Part shown: positions 9,319 to 17,261 of the stretch, one piece after another
How positions within the stretch are numbered: position 1 is the stretch's first letter
Layout: every line of letters begins with the position of its first letter
Assembly (NCBI GenBank): GCA_045660745.1
Contig: JAZREJ010000023.1
Span: 1-32,845 of the forward strand
From: RGIG6353 sp045660745
GTDB lineage: Bacteria > Bacillota > Clostridia > Oscillospirales > SIG627
Direction of reading: 5' to 3'
DNA length: 32,845 nucleotides
Translations under genes and position numbers: made by a program
Notes under the pieces: generated by a model
Seen by the model: only the letters and a program-made list of their open reading frames with translations
Told to the model about the DNA's origin: nothing
Databases searched by the model: none

Positions 9319-9394
9319 GGGCGTTGCCCCGTATGTTATTATAATGGGGCGTTGCCCCATACCCCACCAAAACCTTTTTATAAAAAGGTTTTGG
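9319..9394 (-). repeat. Dispersed palindromic intergenic repeat, copy B
   Basis: Read on the minus strand it has a perfect 28-bp palindrome (9367-9394, arms CCAAAACCTTTTTA and TAAAAAGGTTTTGG), a TGGGG linker, then GGGGC...GCCCC hairpins at 9346-9358 and 9319-9330. This is the same architecture as copy A at 3298-3379. It fills the 200-bp gap between gpsA and secA. The large palindrome may double as a gpsA terminator. A TATAAT on the minus strand lies between its two G/C hairpins, but I see no convincing -35. Confidence 0.65.
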
Positions 9395-9489
9395 ATTCTA
9401 AAAATTTTCAAAAAAAGTTTAAGATTGTTGTGATAAAGTCTCGATAAACCTATAAAACTTTAATGGTTTTATATTTAAAAGCTCGCGGG

Positions 9490-10446
9490 TTAAAACTCAA
9501 TTTTCATTTGTCTTGAAAAGAGTGTATTAAGCGTTTCTCTGGGGTCGGCGGCATCGAAGAGCACCGAGTAAACAGCCTCACATATTGGGCATTCAGCCCC
9601 ATACTCCTTTGAAAGATTGCGTATCGCCCGACAAGTAGATACTCCTTCGGCAAGAAGCGGATAGTCCTCGCCCTTGACAAAGGCTTCTCCGTAAGCTCTG
9701 TTGTGGCTGTGGAGAGAAAAGACGGTCGCCTCATAGTCTCCAAGATGGCAAAGTCCGTAGGCGGAGGTAGGATAGCCTCCCATTCTACCGATAAGCCGTG
9801 ATATTTCAAGTGCACCGCGTGACATGAGTGCGCCCTTGAGGGAGGAAAGTCCGAGTCCGTCAAGCATACCTGCCGCAATTCCTACAACGTTTTTCGAGGC
9901 GGCGCCCACCTCGTTTCCGAGAAGGTCGTGGCCGTAGTAAAACCTTATAAGCGGGCTTGAAAACTCATCGCAAAGCTCCCGCTTGAGAGCTGTGCTTGCC
10001 GAGTCGATGACCATGCAGTTCGGTATTCCCGCCACAAAATCCTGAACGTGACCGGGACCAAGCCACACGGCAACCTCACACGGATGGGCATAGCCTTCCG
10101 AAAATACCTGTGAAAGCCGTTTGCCCGTGCCCTCCTCAAGTCCCTTCATGCAAAGAACGAAACGCCTTTTCCTTTCGGGATTGTATCGGGAAAGAGCATT
10201 CGCAAATTCGCGAAGGCTCTGGCTGGATATGGAAATTATAATGGTGTCGGTATCAAGTGCTGCTTCAAGATTGGTGGTGATGAGAGTTTTTTCATCAAAC
10301 GCCAAAAGGGAGTTGCCCCTCTTTTCAAGAAGCTCACGGGTTCTCTCGGAGCCATCTCGGGTCCAAAGAGTGACCTTATGCATTTTTGAAAGGTACCATG
10401 CAATAAAGCTTCCCCAACGTCCTCCACCGAGAACGGATAGCTTCAT
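9490..10446 (-). CDS. gpsA: NAD(P)H-dependent glycerol-3-phosphate dehydrogenase
   Basis: Reduces dihydroxyacetone phosphate to sn-glycerol 3-phosphate for phospholipid synthesis in the cytoplasm. The 318-residue protein opens MKLSVLGGGRWGSFIAWYLS, a Rossmann dinucleotide-binding loop of the GpsA type. The C-terminal domain has KNVVGIAAGMLDGLGLSSLK with the family's catalytic Lys context and HSHNRAYGEAF in place of the usual SRN-G segment. The match is clear but somewhat divergent. ATG at 10444-10446 overlaps the stop of the DUF436 gene by four bases (ATGA), so the two are translationally coupled. Confidence 0.9.
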   Translation of the reverse strand: MKLSVLGGGRWGSFIAWYLSKMHKVTLWTRDGSERTRELLEKRGNSLLAFDEKTLITTNLEAALDTDTIIISISSQSLREFANALSRYNPERKRRFVLCMKGLEEGTGKRLSQVFSEGYAHPCEVAVWLGPGHVQDFVAGIPNCMVIDSASTALKRELCDEFSSPLIRFYYGHDLLGNEVGAASKNVVGIAAGMLDGLGLSSLKGALMSRGALEISRLIGRMGGYPTSAYGLCHLGDYEATVFSLHSHNRAYGEAFVKGEDYPLLAEGVSTCRAIRNLSKEYGAECPICEAVYSVLFDAADPRETLNTLFSRQMKIEF

Positions 10447-10994
10447 CTGAGACTGTCCTCGTATGCGGCTCTCTCGCCGCCGACAAATCTCGGACGGGTG
10501 CGTGCAAGAGTAAGACGAGCCTCTCCTATTGAGTCTATCTCACATCTGACGGGAACTGCGACCGCTTTAAGGTGCATTCCGATAAGTACACCGCCGATAT
10601 CCATGCCCGCTGATGCCGAAACGCTCTCAACGGCACAGGGCTCCTTGAAATTCTCCCACGCCTGCATAGCAAATGCACCTCCTGCGTGAAGCTGTGGAAC
10701 AACGTTTACTCTGTCAAGTCTGTAAAGGCGCGCCGTCTCACGCTCGACGATGAGCGAGCGGTTCAGATGCTCGCAGCACTGCACTGCAAGGCGAAGCTTC
10801 TTCTCGCAGAGTATCGGATAGACCGTCTCGAAAAGAGCGCGTCCCACGTCCAGGCTTGAGAAGGTTCCAACCTTGTGTCCCGTAACCTCACTTGTAGAGC
10901 ATCCGATAACGAATATATCATCCTCTTCAAGCTTTGCTGCATCCAGCAGAGCGCGAAGAGCTGTTTCAACTTCTTTTTTTATTTTATCAAGCAT
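10443..10994 (-). CDS. DUF436 family protein (YwlG-like, TIGR01440 type)
   Basis: A 183-residue cytoplasmic protein matching the conserved YwlG/TIGR01440 family, whose biochemical role is not established. Recognisable segments are FVIGCSTSEVTGHKVGTFSS near residue 30, VQCCEHLNRSLIVE, and a glycine-rich DIGGVLIGMHLKAVAVPVR near the C-terminus. I chose the ATG at 10992-10994 because GGAGG lies 7 bases upstream; an in-frame start 42 bases earlier has no such site. It precedes and overlaps gpsA. A minus-strand promoter is visible at 11025-11053. Confidence 0.85.
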   Translation of the reverse strand: MLDKIKKEVETALRALLDAAKLEEDDIFVIGCSTSEVTGHKVGTFSSLDVGRALFETVYPILCEKKLRLAVQCCEHLNRSLIVERETARLYRLDRVNVVPQLHAGGAFAMQAWENFKEPCAVESVSASAGMDIGGVLIGMHLKAVAVPVRCEIDSIGEARLTLARTRPRFVGGERAAYEDSLR

Positions 10995-11024
10995 ATTTGC
11001 CTCCGAAAATGAACATATATACCT

Positions 11025-11053
11025 ATTATATACCAAAAGAAAAAAAGAAACAA
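11025..11053 (-). promoter_or_regulatory. Promoter for the DUF436-gpsA operon
   Basis: On the minus strand TTGTTT (11048-11053) and TATAAT (11025-11030) are separated by 17 bp, about 30 bases upstream of the start at 10994. It is divergent from, and only tens of bases away from, the promoter of the plus-strand gene at 11143. Confidence 0.65.
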
Positions 11054-11072
11054 GTATAAAGTGTTAATTTTC

Positions 11073-11110
11073 GAGAAAAGATTGACAAAAGATTTTCTCA
11101 AGGATATAAT
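11073..11110 (+). promoter_or_regulatory. Consensus sigma-70-type promoter with flanking inverted repeat
   Basis: TTGACA (11082-11087), a 17-bp spacer and TATAAT (11105-11110) form a perfect consensus promoter for the gene at 11143. A 7-bp inverted repeat, GAGAAAA (11073-11079) and TTTTCTC (11093-11099), brackets the -35 box and could be a repressor site; that is inference. Confidence 0.8.
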
Positions 11111-11142
11111 GTATCTTACAAAAACGTTGAAGGAGCGCGCTT

Positions 11143-13092
11143 ATGGAAATAACCTTTGCAAGAATCGGCAATCACGAGACGGTACGATTTGCATTTGAGG
11201 AGCTTCGCCGATATCTCCACAGAATAGATTCGACAGTTAACGTGCATCAAAGAGTATGTAATACATATGACAAAAACATCACAGGTGTTATATGGCTCGG
11301 AGTTGATGCCGCATTTGACGGATATCTCCCGTCGGTTGGCGACAGACGGTATGACGATTCGGTGTATATAGACATCGACACACATGACGGAATTGTCACA
11401 GGTACAAACGAAAGAAGCGTGCTTATTGCCGCTTACAGGCTTCTCCGCGAGCTCGGGTGTGTATGGCACAGACCGGGTGAGGAGGGGGAAAAGATACCCG
11501 AAAAGCACCTTGACGGACTCAAAATTCATATCGACGAGACCCCGACAAGCCGTCACCGCTGTATAGATTTTCTCGGCGCAACCTCTCCCGAGGCGCATGA
11601 TGCGTTAGTTGAATGGCTTCCCAAGGTGGGAATGAACAGTGTATTTATTGAGTTTGAGTCCCCCCACGAAAACTATAAGGCATGGTTTCAGCATACCAAT
11701 AATCCGCTTTTCGACTCTGATGAGAATTATACCTTTGAGGATACCTTGAGCTATTTTAAGGCTCTTCGCGAGGAAATGAAAAAGCGCTCGCTTCTTTTCC
11801 ACTCCTTTGGACACGGCTGGACTCTTTACCCGATAGGTGTGGAGAGCAAGGATGCATTTATCGAGGTGAAGCCCGAGGACGTTCCCGAGAGCATTCGTCC
11901 AAGCCTTGCCGAGGTAAACGGCATTCGTGCCTATAACGAAAATAAGCCGATGTTCACGCCCCTGTGCTTCTCAAATGAGGACAGTCGCGCTAAAATGGTT
12001 GAGGCATACGTACAGAAGGTGCGCGAGAATCCTGATATCGACTTTATTCATTTCTGGCTGTCAGACGGCTGTAACAATCATTGTGAGTGCGAGGCGTGTC
12101 GTGACACAAATCCCTCAGATTACTACGTTATGATGCTCAACGACATTGACAGAAGACTTACCGAGGAAGGGATAGACACGCGTGTCGTATTCATTATCTA
12201 CGTTGACCTTCTTTGGGCGCCTGTTCGCGAAAAACTTGAAAATCCCGACAGATTTATCATGATGTTCGCCCCCATAACAAGACTGTTCAACGAGTCATAT
12301 GCCGAAAAGCACGAGGGACTTGAGACGCGTGCGTATGTGCGAAATAATAATATATGGCCCGCAAGCCCCCACGAAAACCTTCTCTATCTTGAAAAGTGGC
12401 GCGACTGTACCTTTGGCGGTGAGACCTTTGTTTTCGACTATCATCTTATTTGGAATCATTTCAAGGATATGGGATATGCTCATATCTCAAAGATACTTGC
12501 CCGCGACATTGAGGCGTATGACGATTGCAAGCTTCGCGGTTTGTTATCGGCACAGACCACCCGCGCATATTTCCCGACGAATCTTCCCATGTACACCATG
12601 GCGCGCAAGCTGTGGAACAAGCACGAGGACTTTGACAAGATATGCCGCGACTACTACCGTGAGGCATTCGGACGCGATTGGACCAAGGCGAAGGTATATT
12701 GCGATAAAATATCCGATGCGTTCTCTGTGATTTACTCGTTTGATGCGGGTGTGCGCGATTTTGAAAAGGAGAAAAAGCTCCTTGAATCCGTGCGCAGTGC
12801 AATAAGCAATCTTATGAAAGGCGAGATAGTTTGCGACGGCTTTGACGAACAGGCAAGCTGGTACGGTCTCGGAGTTCATGCCGAGCTTGTCGAGAAGATA
12901 GCTGAGATGCTTGACCTTCTCTACAAAAACGATATTGACGGTGCAATCGAAAAGCGTGACGAGGCATTCCTTATAGCTCAGAAATTTGAGACCGAGTGTC
13001 CGCGCTCCTTTGACGTCAAGACCTTTATTTTCATCTGGGAGATTATTTTTGACTCTGTAAAGAACAACGTAACAACTCTTGTACAGGCGTAA
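11143..13092 (+). CDS. DUF4838 domain protein, probable glycan-active enzyme
   Basis: A 649-residue protein without signal peptide. Residues about 1-130 resemble the small alpha/beta domain found ahead of the barrel in GH67/GH20-type hydrolases (NERSVLIAAYRLLRELGCVW is the typical helix). Residues about 140-450 fit DUF4838: FIHFWLSDGCNNHCECEAC, followed by a PSDYYVMMLNDID segment, is its hallmark, with a Cys cluster (C.C..C) that could bind a metal. The C-terminal 180 residues are helical. DUF4838 proteins sit near polysaccharide-degradation genes and are assumed to be hydrolases, but substrate and catalytic residues are not known to me. Start at 11143 is set by AGGAG at 11131-11135. It has its own promoter and a shared terminator. 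Confidence 0.85.
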   Translation: MEITFARIGNHETVRFAFEELRRYLHRIDSTVNVHQRVCNTYDKNITGVIWLGVDAAFDGYLPSVGDRRYDDSVYIDIDTHDGIVTGTNERSVLIAAYRLLRELGCVWHRPGEEGEKIPEKHLDGLKIHIDETPTSRHRCIDFLGATSPEAHDALVEWLPKVGMNSVFIEFESPHENYKAWFQHTNNPLFDSDENYTFEDTLSYFKALREEMKKRSLLFHSFGHGWTLYPIGVESKDAFIEVKPEDVPESIRPSLAEVNGIRAYNENKPMFTPLCFSNEDSRAKMVEAYVQKVRENPDIDFIHFWLSDGCNNHCECEACRDTNPSDYYVMMLNDIDRRLTEEGIDTRVVFIIYVDLLWAPVREKLENPDRFIMMFAPITRLFNESYAEKHEGLETRAYVRNNNIWPASPHENLLYLEKWRDCTFGGETFVFDYHLIWNHFKDMGYAHISKILARDIEAYDDCKLRGLLSAQTTRAYFPTNLPMYTMARKLWNKHEDFDKICRDYYREAFGRDWTKAKVYCDKISDAFSVIYSFDAGVRDFEKEKKLLESVRSAISNLMKGEIVCDGFDEQASWYGLGVHAELVEKIAEMLDLLYKNDIDGAIEKRDEAFLIAQKFETECPRSFDVKTFIFIWEIIFDSVKNNVTTLVQA

Positions 13093-13134
13093 ATAAAGCA
13101 AAAAACGATTGCCGTTTGGCGATTTTGATTAATG

Positions 13135-13169
13135 AAAAGCCCACCTTTTGTTGAAAAAGGTGGGCTTTT
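13135..13169. terminator. Bidirectional terminator between convergent genes
   Basis: Arms AAAAGCCCACCTTTT (13135-13149) and AAAAAGGTGGGCTTTT (13154-13169) form a long G/C-centred hairpin with A and T runs on both sides. It lies between the 3' ends of the plus-strand DUF4838 gene and the minus-strand regulator gene, so it can serve both. Confidence 0.9.
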
Positions 13170-13206
13170 CAATTAATCTGAGCCCTGCACAAGGCTGGGC
13201 GAGAAA

Positions 13207-14019
13207 TTATTCTGCGAGCAACGTTTCAATTTCTTTTCGTTGTTCGTTTGTGTACTTATAAACGGTGCCTTTGAACCATTTGTTTTCAATAAAATCTTCT
13301 TCAAACGCATCCATTACCTTCAGAGCAATCCTAAATTGAGAATTAGCTTTTTCGATTTCACCAATTTCTTTCAAATGTTTACCCGCGATAATTAGCATAT
13401 CAATCAAATCTTCTGCGGAAATATTTTTCTGCTTTTGTGCCGACTCATACATTTCTTCTCCCTCAAGAACCCGAGCCGCTACTCCAAGCTTTGTGAAGTA
13501 AATTTCCGGAATATGTTCAATTGCATCCTTAGCTAATTCGTATTCTCCCTTTGCTTTGTACGCTTCTGCCATAATGCGATATGCATCCATACGTACATCA
13601 TCATATTTCGTACTCTCTACAAGAGCTTTTCCAATAGCAATGACTTCATCATTTTTGCCCAATTCCGAAATAACACCAATCAAACAATTTAACAATACAT
13701 CATTTCCGGGATATCGCTTCAAACCGTCTCTGATAATTTGTTCTGCTTTTGCTTTATCCTCATACCAATATTTATGCTGTTCATACACGATTGCTTCAAC
13801 GTTTTTCTCGATCTTGTAAAGATTAAAATCAAAGAGCTCGTCTGTTGAAACACCGAAAAATGAAGCGATAGCAGGGATCATAGTTACATCCGGCATTGTA
13901 TTTCCGTTCTCCCATTTTGAAACCGCTTGAAATGATACACCAAGATAGTTTGCAAATACTTCTTGAGATATGTTTTTTTGCTTTCTTAATGATTTTATTT
14001 TTTCTCTAAGTTTAATCAT
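13207..14019 (-). CDS. XRE-family transcriptional regulator with helical repeat domain
   Basis: A 270-residue cytoplasmic regulator. Residues about 1-60 are a Cro/C1-type helix-turn-helix: REKIKSLRKQKNISQEVFAN then LGVSFQAVSKWENGNTMPD, with the recognition helix typical of XRE proteins. The rest, about residues 75-265, is helical with TPR-like spacing (DAYRIMAEAYKAKGEYELAK and similar) and probably binds a partner or signal. ATG at 14017-14019 follows GGAGG at a normal distance. A promoter and a 16-bp palindrome lie just upstream, which suggests autoregulation. Targets are unknown; neighbours are two glycan-related genes. Confidence 0.9.
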   Translation of the reverse strand: MIKLREKIKSLRKQKNISQEVFANYLGVSFQAVSKWENGNTMPDVTMIPAIASFFGVSTDELFDFNLYKIEKNVEAIVYEQHKYWYEDKAKAEQIIRDGLKRYPGNDVLLNCLIGVISELGKNDEVIAIGKALVESTKYDDVRMDAYRIMAEAYKAKGEYELAKDAIEHIPEIYFTKLGVAARVLEGEEMYESAQKQKNISAEDLIDMLIIAGKHLKEIGEIEKANSQFRIALKVMDAFEEDFIENKWFKGTVYKYTNEQRKEIETLLAE

Positions 14020-14041
14020 TGTTGTTCCTCCAAATTGTTTT

Positions 14042-14092
14042 GGATCAGCGCTTATCCTGATACTATTATAGCACTTTTATACTTGAAAACAA
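14042..14092 (-). promoter_or_regulatory. Promoter and probable operator of the XRE gene
   Basis: On the minus strand TTGTTT (14087-14092), a 16-bp spacer and TATAAT (14065-14070) form a promoter. Between it and the ribosome binding site is GGATCAGCGCTTATCC (14042-14057, as read on the plus strand), a 16-bp palindrome with one mismatched pair. Its position over the transcript start suits self-repression by the encoded regulator; this is inference. Confidence 0.6.
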
Positions 14093-14146
14093 TAACTCGT
14101 TTGGAGAGAAATTTTCTAATCTCGGTTGAACTTTGGCAAAAGATAT

Positions 14147-14174
14147 GGCGTACCTGCTCTGTCTCAGGTACGCC
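14147..14174. terminator. Perfect hairpin between the XRE gene and the hydrolase-like gene
   Basis: GGCGTACCTG (14147-14156) and CAGGTACGCC (14165-14174) pair perfectly around 8 bases. It lies 130 bases downstream of the minus-strand gene at 14302-16992. No clear T run follows on either strand, so it may be a terminator or a processed mRNA end. The rest of 14100-14301 shows no gene. Confidence 0.45.
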
Positions 14175-14301
14175 GAAGAGTGTATTTTTGCCTTAAATTT
14201 TTTGTTTTTTGAGGTTTGGACTTTTTTTATCCACTTTTCAGTTAACGGTATTTGAAGCTTTCACCGGGCTTCTTTTTCAAAATAAGCTTGTGGCAATAAA
14301 A

Positions 14302-16992
14302 TCAATTCATAATTTCCTCGCCTATAAAGCCGAGGGAGACCTTGGCTCTCACGGGGGCGTCGGAGAGCGCCTCTGTCGAGTAGGACACCTCAAACTCGCC
14401 CTCGGGGACTCTGAGAAGGCTTGAGTATTCTATTTCTTCAACAGTCTCCTCGTCATTGTGGAAGAGAAGAGCCTTTCCGCTTTCGGGGTCATACTCAACG
14501 TAGTCACTGCCCTTCATTTCGCAGAAGAAGGTCATGGTGCACTCGCCTACCTTGACAGTGGGATCCTTGATGGGTGCGGGAGAGGTAAGGTAACTTTCAA
14601 GAACATCAAATTCTGCTTTTTCGGAGGTTTCTCCGCAAAGACGGACTGTCGCCTTGCTAATGTTGAAGAACTGCGGACAAGCGCGATAGGTTCCGTAGTC
14701 GGCAAATTCGGTGGGTACACCGTCAAATACGTACTTGTCGGTGTCATAGTCCGCATTATCCATATCAAGAAGAATGAAGTTGCGCCACCCCTCAAAGCTT
14801 AGGTCAATGAAGTGGTCGACTCTTCCGCCACCGACCTTAGAGGTGAGAGATATGAGCGCCGCATCACCGTCGCGACCCGTACCCTTGACACGTACTGTCT
14901 TTGCCTGACGCGGGTCAATGTCGCGTATCTCAGTGTCCACAACAAGAGGCTTTTCAACGGTAGCCTTGCCCTCATTGAGCCTTGCAAGAGTAAGGGGCTC
15001 TTCAAATAGGGTAGAGTAGCGGGATTCAATACGAACGAAAGGAATTTGTGCCTTGTAGGGATTTTGCGCCGTATATGATAAGGAATCTGCGTCAAGTGTG
15101 TTTCCGAGATTCGCCTTTTCATAGTGCATCTGCTCAAGGGCAAATTCATTTCCTCTCGGTACAACTCGCCACTCGCCGCCGATGGCTTTTACCTTGTCAA
15201 GCACCTCTGCGGTGAAGTAATTCAACTTGCGCAACTTGGAGTAATGCTCGGTGTAGTACTTGATGTTCGCATAGTGGAAGGGATGTTCCTTTATGGACTT
15301 AACGTCAAGCGGATGATATACGATGGACATGTCATAGAGAAGTGCGTTGAGTCCGAGATAGTCCATGTCATCGTGGAAGAGAGTCTTGAAGTTTGTGTTT
15401 TTAGTGTTGCCCCAATGCTTTTCATCAGGCATGAAGCTGAACCATCCAAGGGTTGCTGTCATGTTACTCTTTATGGTATTGATGTTCCATTTCGCGTGGT
15501 TGCGAATGTGCTTCTTGATGGAGAAGTTTGCGTAGTCCCACGCACCGCAACGCGCTCTGTAGTTCCATTCGACAGGATTGAAGTGAGAGGTTTCAACGAT
15601 TGGAGTGCGCTCACACTGAGAGAGAACCCTATGCACGAAGGAAAGATGATAGTAGTAGCTCCACGCCTTTTCCTCCTCGGTGTCAAGGTGACGGCCTATG
15701 CCGTCGATGGCGTCGAAGTAGATCATATTGAAGCCGCCCTCATTGTAAGCCTTGGCAATGTTGTCGGCAATGTGATAGAAAAGCTCGCTTCCTATAACAG
15801 GTGTGAACATTCCGAATACACCGTCGAGCTTTTTAAGTTCTGCACCCTTGCTGTGTGCAGTGGGGGTGGTGCCTCCGATACCTCTTACGCATTCTATGAG
15901 ACCTGTTTCGTCCACCTTTATAACCTTTATTATCTCCTCGTCAACGAGAACGTAGCTCATGTTGGTGTAAAGGAAGTTCATCACAACGTCAAAGCCCGAT
16001 GCATCCTCAACTGTGGGAAGAGCGACGGCATCCGCTCCTACGTCCTCACCAAGAGTATAGGTCCTCTTTACCCTGAGCTGCTTTTGCCAATAAGGGTTTG
16101 TGAGAATAGTGTCAGCAGTGGGGGCAATGTAGTAGGCGTAGTTGTGGAGAGCCGTGATGAGACCTGCATCGGATATCATTTTACCCACGCCCTCGCGGTG
16201 CTCAGCGGCAGTTCCGTTTTCGGTCGTCATGAAGCGGAAGTCGCCTTGACGGAAGGTGCTGAAGGAGTTTTGATGAATGTCGTACTGCTCAATACCGAAT
16301 TCGAGAGAAAGCTTGATGCTCTCGGAAATGTTTTCGGGAGAAATGTCAAGCACGAGCGCATAGTCGCCCGAGTTGGGCTTATATTCTCTCGCCCAAGGAC
16401 CTGCCTGCTTTGAGACAAATCCTACCTTCGGATCAACTGCGCTTATGACAGTTTTCATAAGCTCAAGTGCGTTTTCGTATTTTGCGAATACGATACCGAG
16501 CTTCGCACCCTTTACTCCACGGTAATAGGGGTATGCCGAGGCATACACGTCGGGTGCGGGATTTCTGTGACCCGGAGCGACGGGCTTTGTCCAATACGTC
16601 ATGCCGATAGCATTTAAAACGTAGGGGTTATTCTCTTCTGTGAGAGTTGTATTTATGTTTACAAAGGTCACAAGCTTGATGCTGCTGTCAAGCTCTGAGT
16701 CTATTTCAAATGTGAAATAGTCGTCAAAGCATTCGGGGATAATATAAAGCTCCATTCCGTTTTCAAAGGTGAAGCGGAGTCTTTCTCCCTCGCATTCGGC
16801 ACTGACAGGCGGAATGACATTGTCGCCATAATCCTGAAGGTAGACGAAAAACGGGACAGGAGCAGGAGCACATATTTCTTCGTTTGTATAATGGTTTATG
16901 AAGCTTGTGACGGTTGCACTGTTTTTGTCAAGTGTTATGGATGCGTGCTTGTTACGGAACAAGACAGCGTTTGCAGTTTCTGCGAATGTCAT
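14302..16992 (-). CDS. Large glycoside-hydrolase-like protein of unassigned family
   Basis: An 896-residue protein without signal peptide. Residues about 1-240 look like a beta-rich domain (repeated short strands, FENGMELYIIPECFDDYFTF). Residues about 245-620 look like a TIM barrel: SDAGLITALHNYAYY, then FNMIYFDAIDGIGRH near 420-430 and PIVETSHF near 465, which provide Asp and Glu candidates for catalysis in GH31/GH36-like positions. A small module with an ECVRGIGGTTPTAHSKGAEL stretch (about 365-385) is inserted before the putative barrel Asp. The last 200 residues are beta-rich, as in carbohydrate-binding tails. ATG at 16990-16992 has AAAGG upstream. A promoter and palindrome at 17023-17075 suggest regulated expression. 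Family and substrate are not recognised; the enzyme assignment is inference. Confidence 0.7.
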   Translation of the reverse strand: MTFAETANAVLFRNKHASITLDKNSATVTSFINHYTNEEICAPAPVPFFVYLQDYGDNVIPPVSAECEGERLRFTFENGMELYIIPECFDDYFTFEIDSELDSSIKLVTFVNINTTLTEENNPYVLNAIGMTYWTKPVAPGHRNPAPDVYASAYPYYRGVKGAKLGIVFAKYENALELMKTVISAVDPKVGFVSKQAGPWAREYKPNSGDYALVLDISPENISESIKLSLEFGIEQYDIHQNSFSTFRQGDFRFMTTENGTAAEHREGVGKMISDAGLITALHNYAYYIAPTADTILTNPYWQKQLRVKRTYTLGEDVGADAVALPTVEDASGFDVVMNFLYTNMSYVLVDEEIIKVIKVDETGLIECVRGIGGTTPTAHSKGAELKKLDGVFGMFTPVIGSELFYHIADNIAKAYNEGGFNMIYFDAIDGIGRHLDTEEEKAWSYYYHLSFVHRVLSQCERTPIVETSHFNPVEWNYRARCGAWDYANFSIKKHIRNHAKWNINTIKSNMTATLGWFSFMPDEKHWGNTKNTNFKTLFHDDMDYLGLNALLYDMSIVYHPLDVKSIKEHPFHYANIKYYTEHYSKLRKLNYFTAEVLDKVKAIGGEWRVVPRGNEFALEQMHYEKANLGNTLDADSLSYTAQNPYKAQIPFVRIESRYSTLFEEPLTLARLNEGKATVEKPLVVDTEIRDIDPRQAKTVRVKGTGRDGDAALISLTSKVGGGRVDHFIDLSFEGWRNFILLDMDNADYDTDKYVFDGVPTEFADYGTYRACPQFFNISKATVRLCGETSEKAEFDVLESYLTSPAPIKDPTVKVGECTMTFFCEMKGSDYVEYDPESGKALLFHNDEETVEEIEYSSLLRVPEGEFEVSYSTEALSDAPVRAKVSLGFIGEEIMN

Positions 16993-17022
16993 AACAGTAA
17001 CCTTTCTTTTGACTTTAATTTG

Positions 17023-17075
17023 ATACGCATCGTATATGCTGTTTCAAGTATAAAAGAAAATCACGCACTTGTCTA
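17023..17075 (-). promoter_or_regulatory. Promoter with downstream palindrome for the hydrolase-like gene
   Basis: On the minus strand TAGACA (17070-17075), 17 bp and TATACT (17047-17052) form a promoter about 55 bases upstream of the start. ATACG-CAT-CGTAT (17023-17035), a 13-bp inverted repeat, follows the -10 and is well placed as an operator. The repressor is unknown. Confidence 0.6.
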
Positions 17076-17226
17076 TACCTTTTTGTTTTGTTTTTATGTC
17101 AAAATGTTTGTTTCGCGTGACAGGCTCGTTACAAGAGAGCTTTTGCAAATGGTCTTTCCTACACCCTTAATTTGTCTTGTATTGTCTTTTTGTAAAAGCA
17201 GAGTTGAAGCCCTGTAAAGACAACAA

Positions 17227-17252
17227 AAAAGGCACTCTTTCGAGTGCCTTTT
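17227..17252 (-). terminator. Terminator of rpsB-tsf
   Basis: AAAAGGCACTC (17227-17237) and GAGTGCCTTTT (17242-17252) pair perfectly around TTTC. On the minus strand the hairpin is followed by a run of six T. It lies 10 bases beyond the tsf stop codon. Confidence 0.9.
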
Positions 17253-17261
17253 GATTTTGAT

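Noticed and set aside
13093..13134. Small gene between the DUF4838 gene and the terminator
   Set aside because: Too short and without a start site; nothing visible.
15124..16413. 429-codon plus-strand open frame
   Set aside because: Antisense shadow of the 896-residue gene, which has a promoter, a start site and coherent protein sequence.
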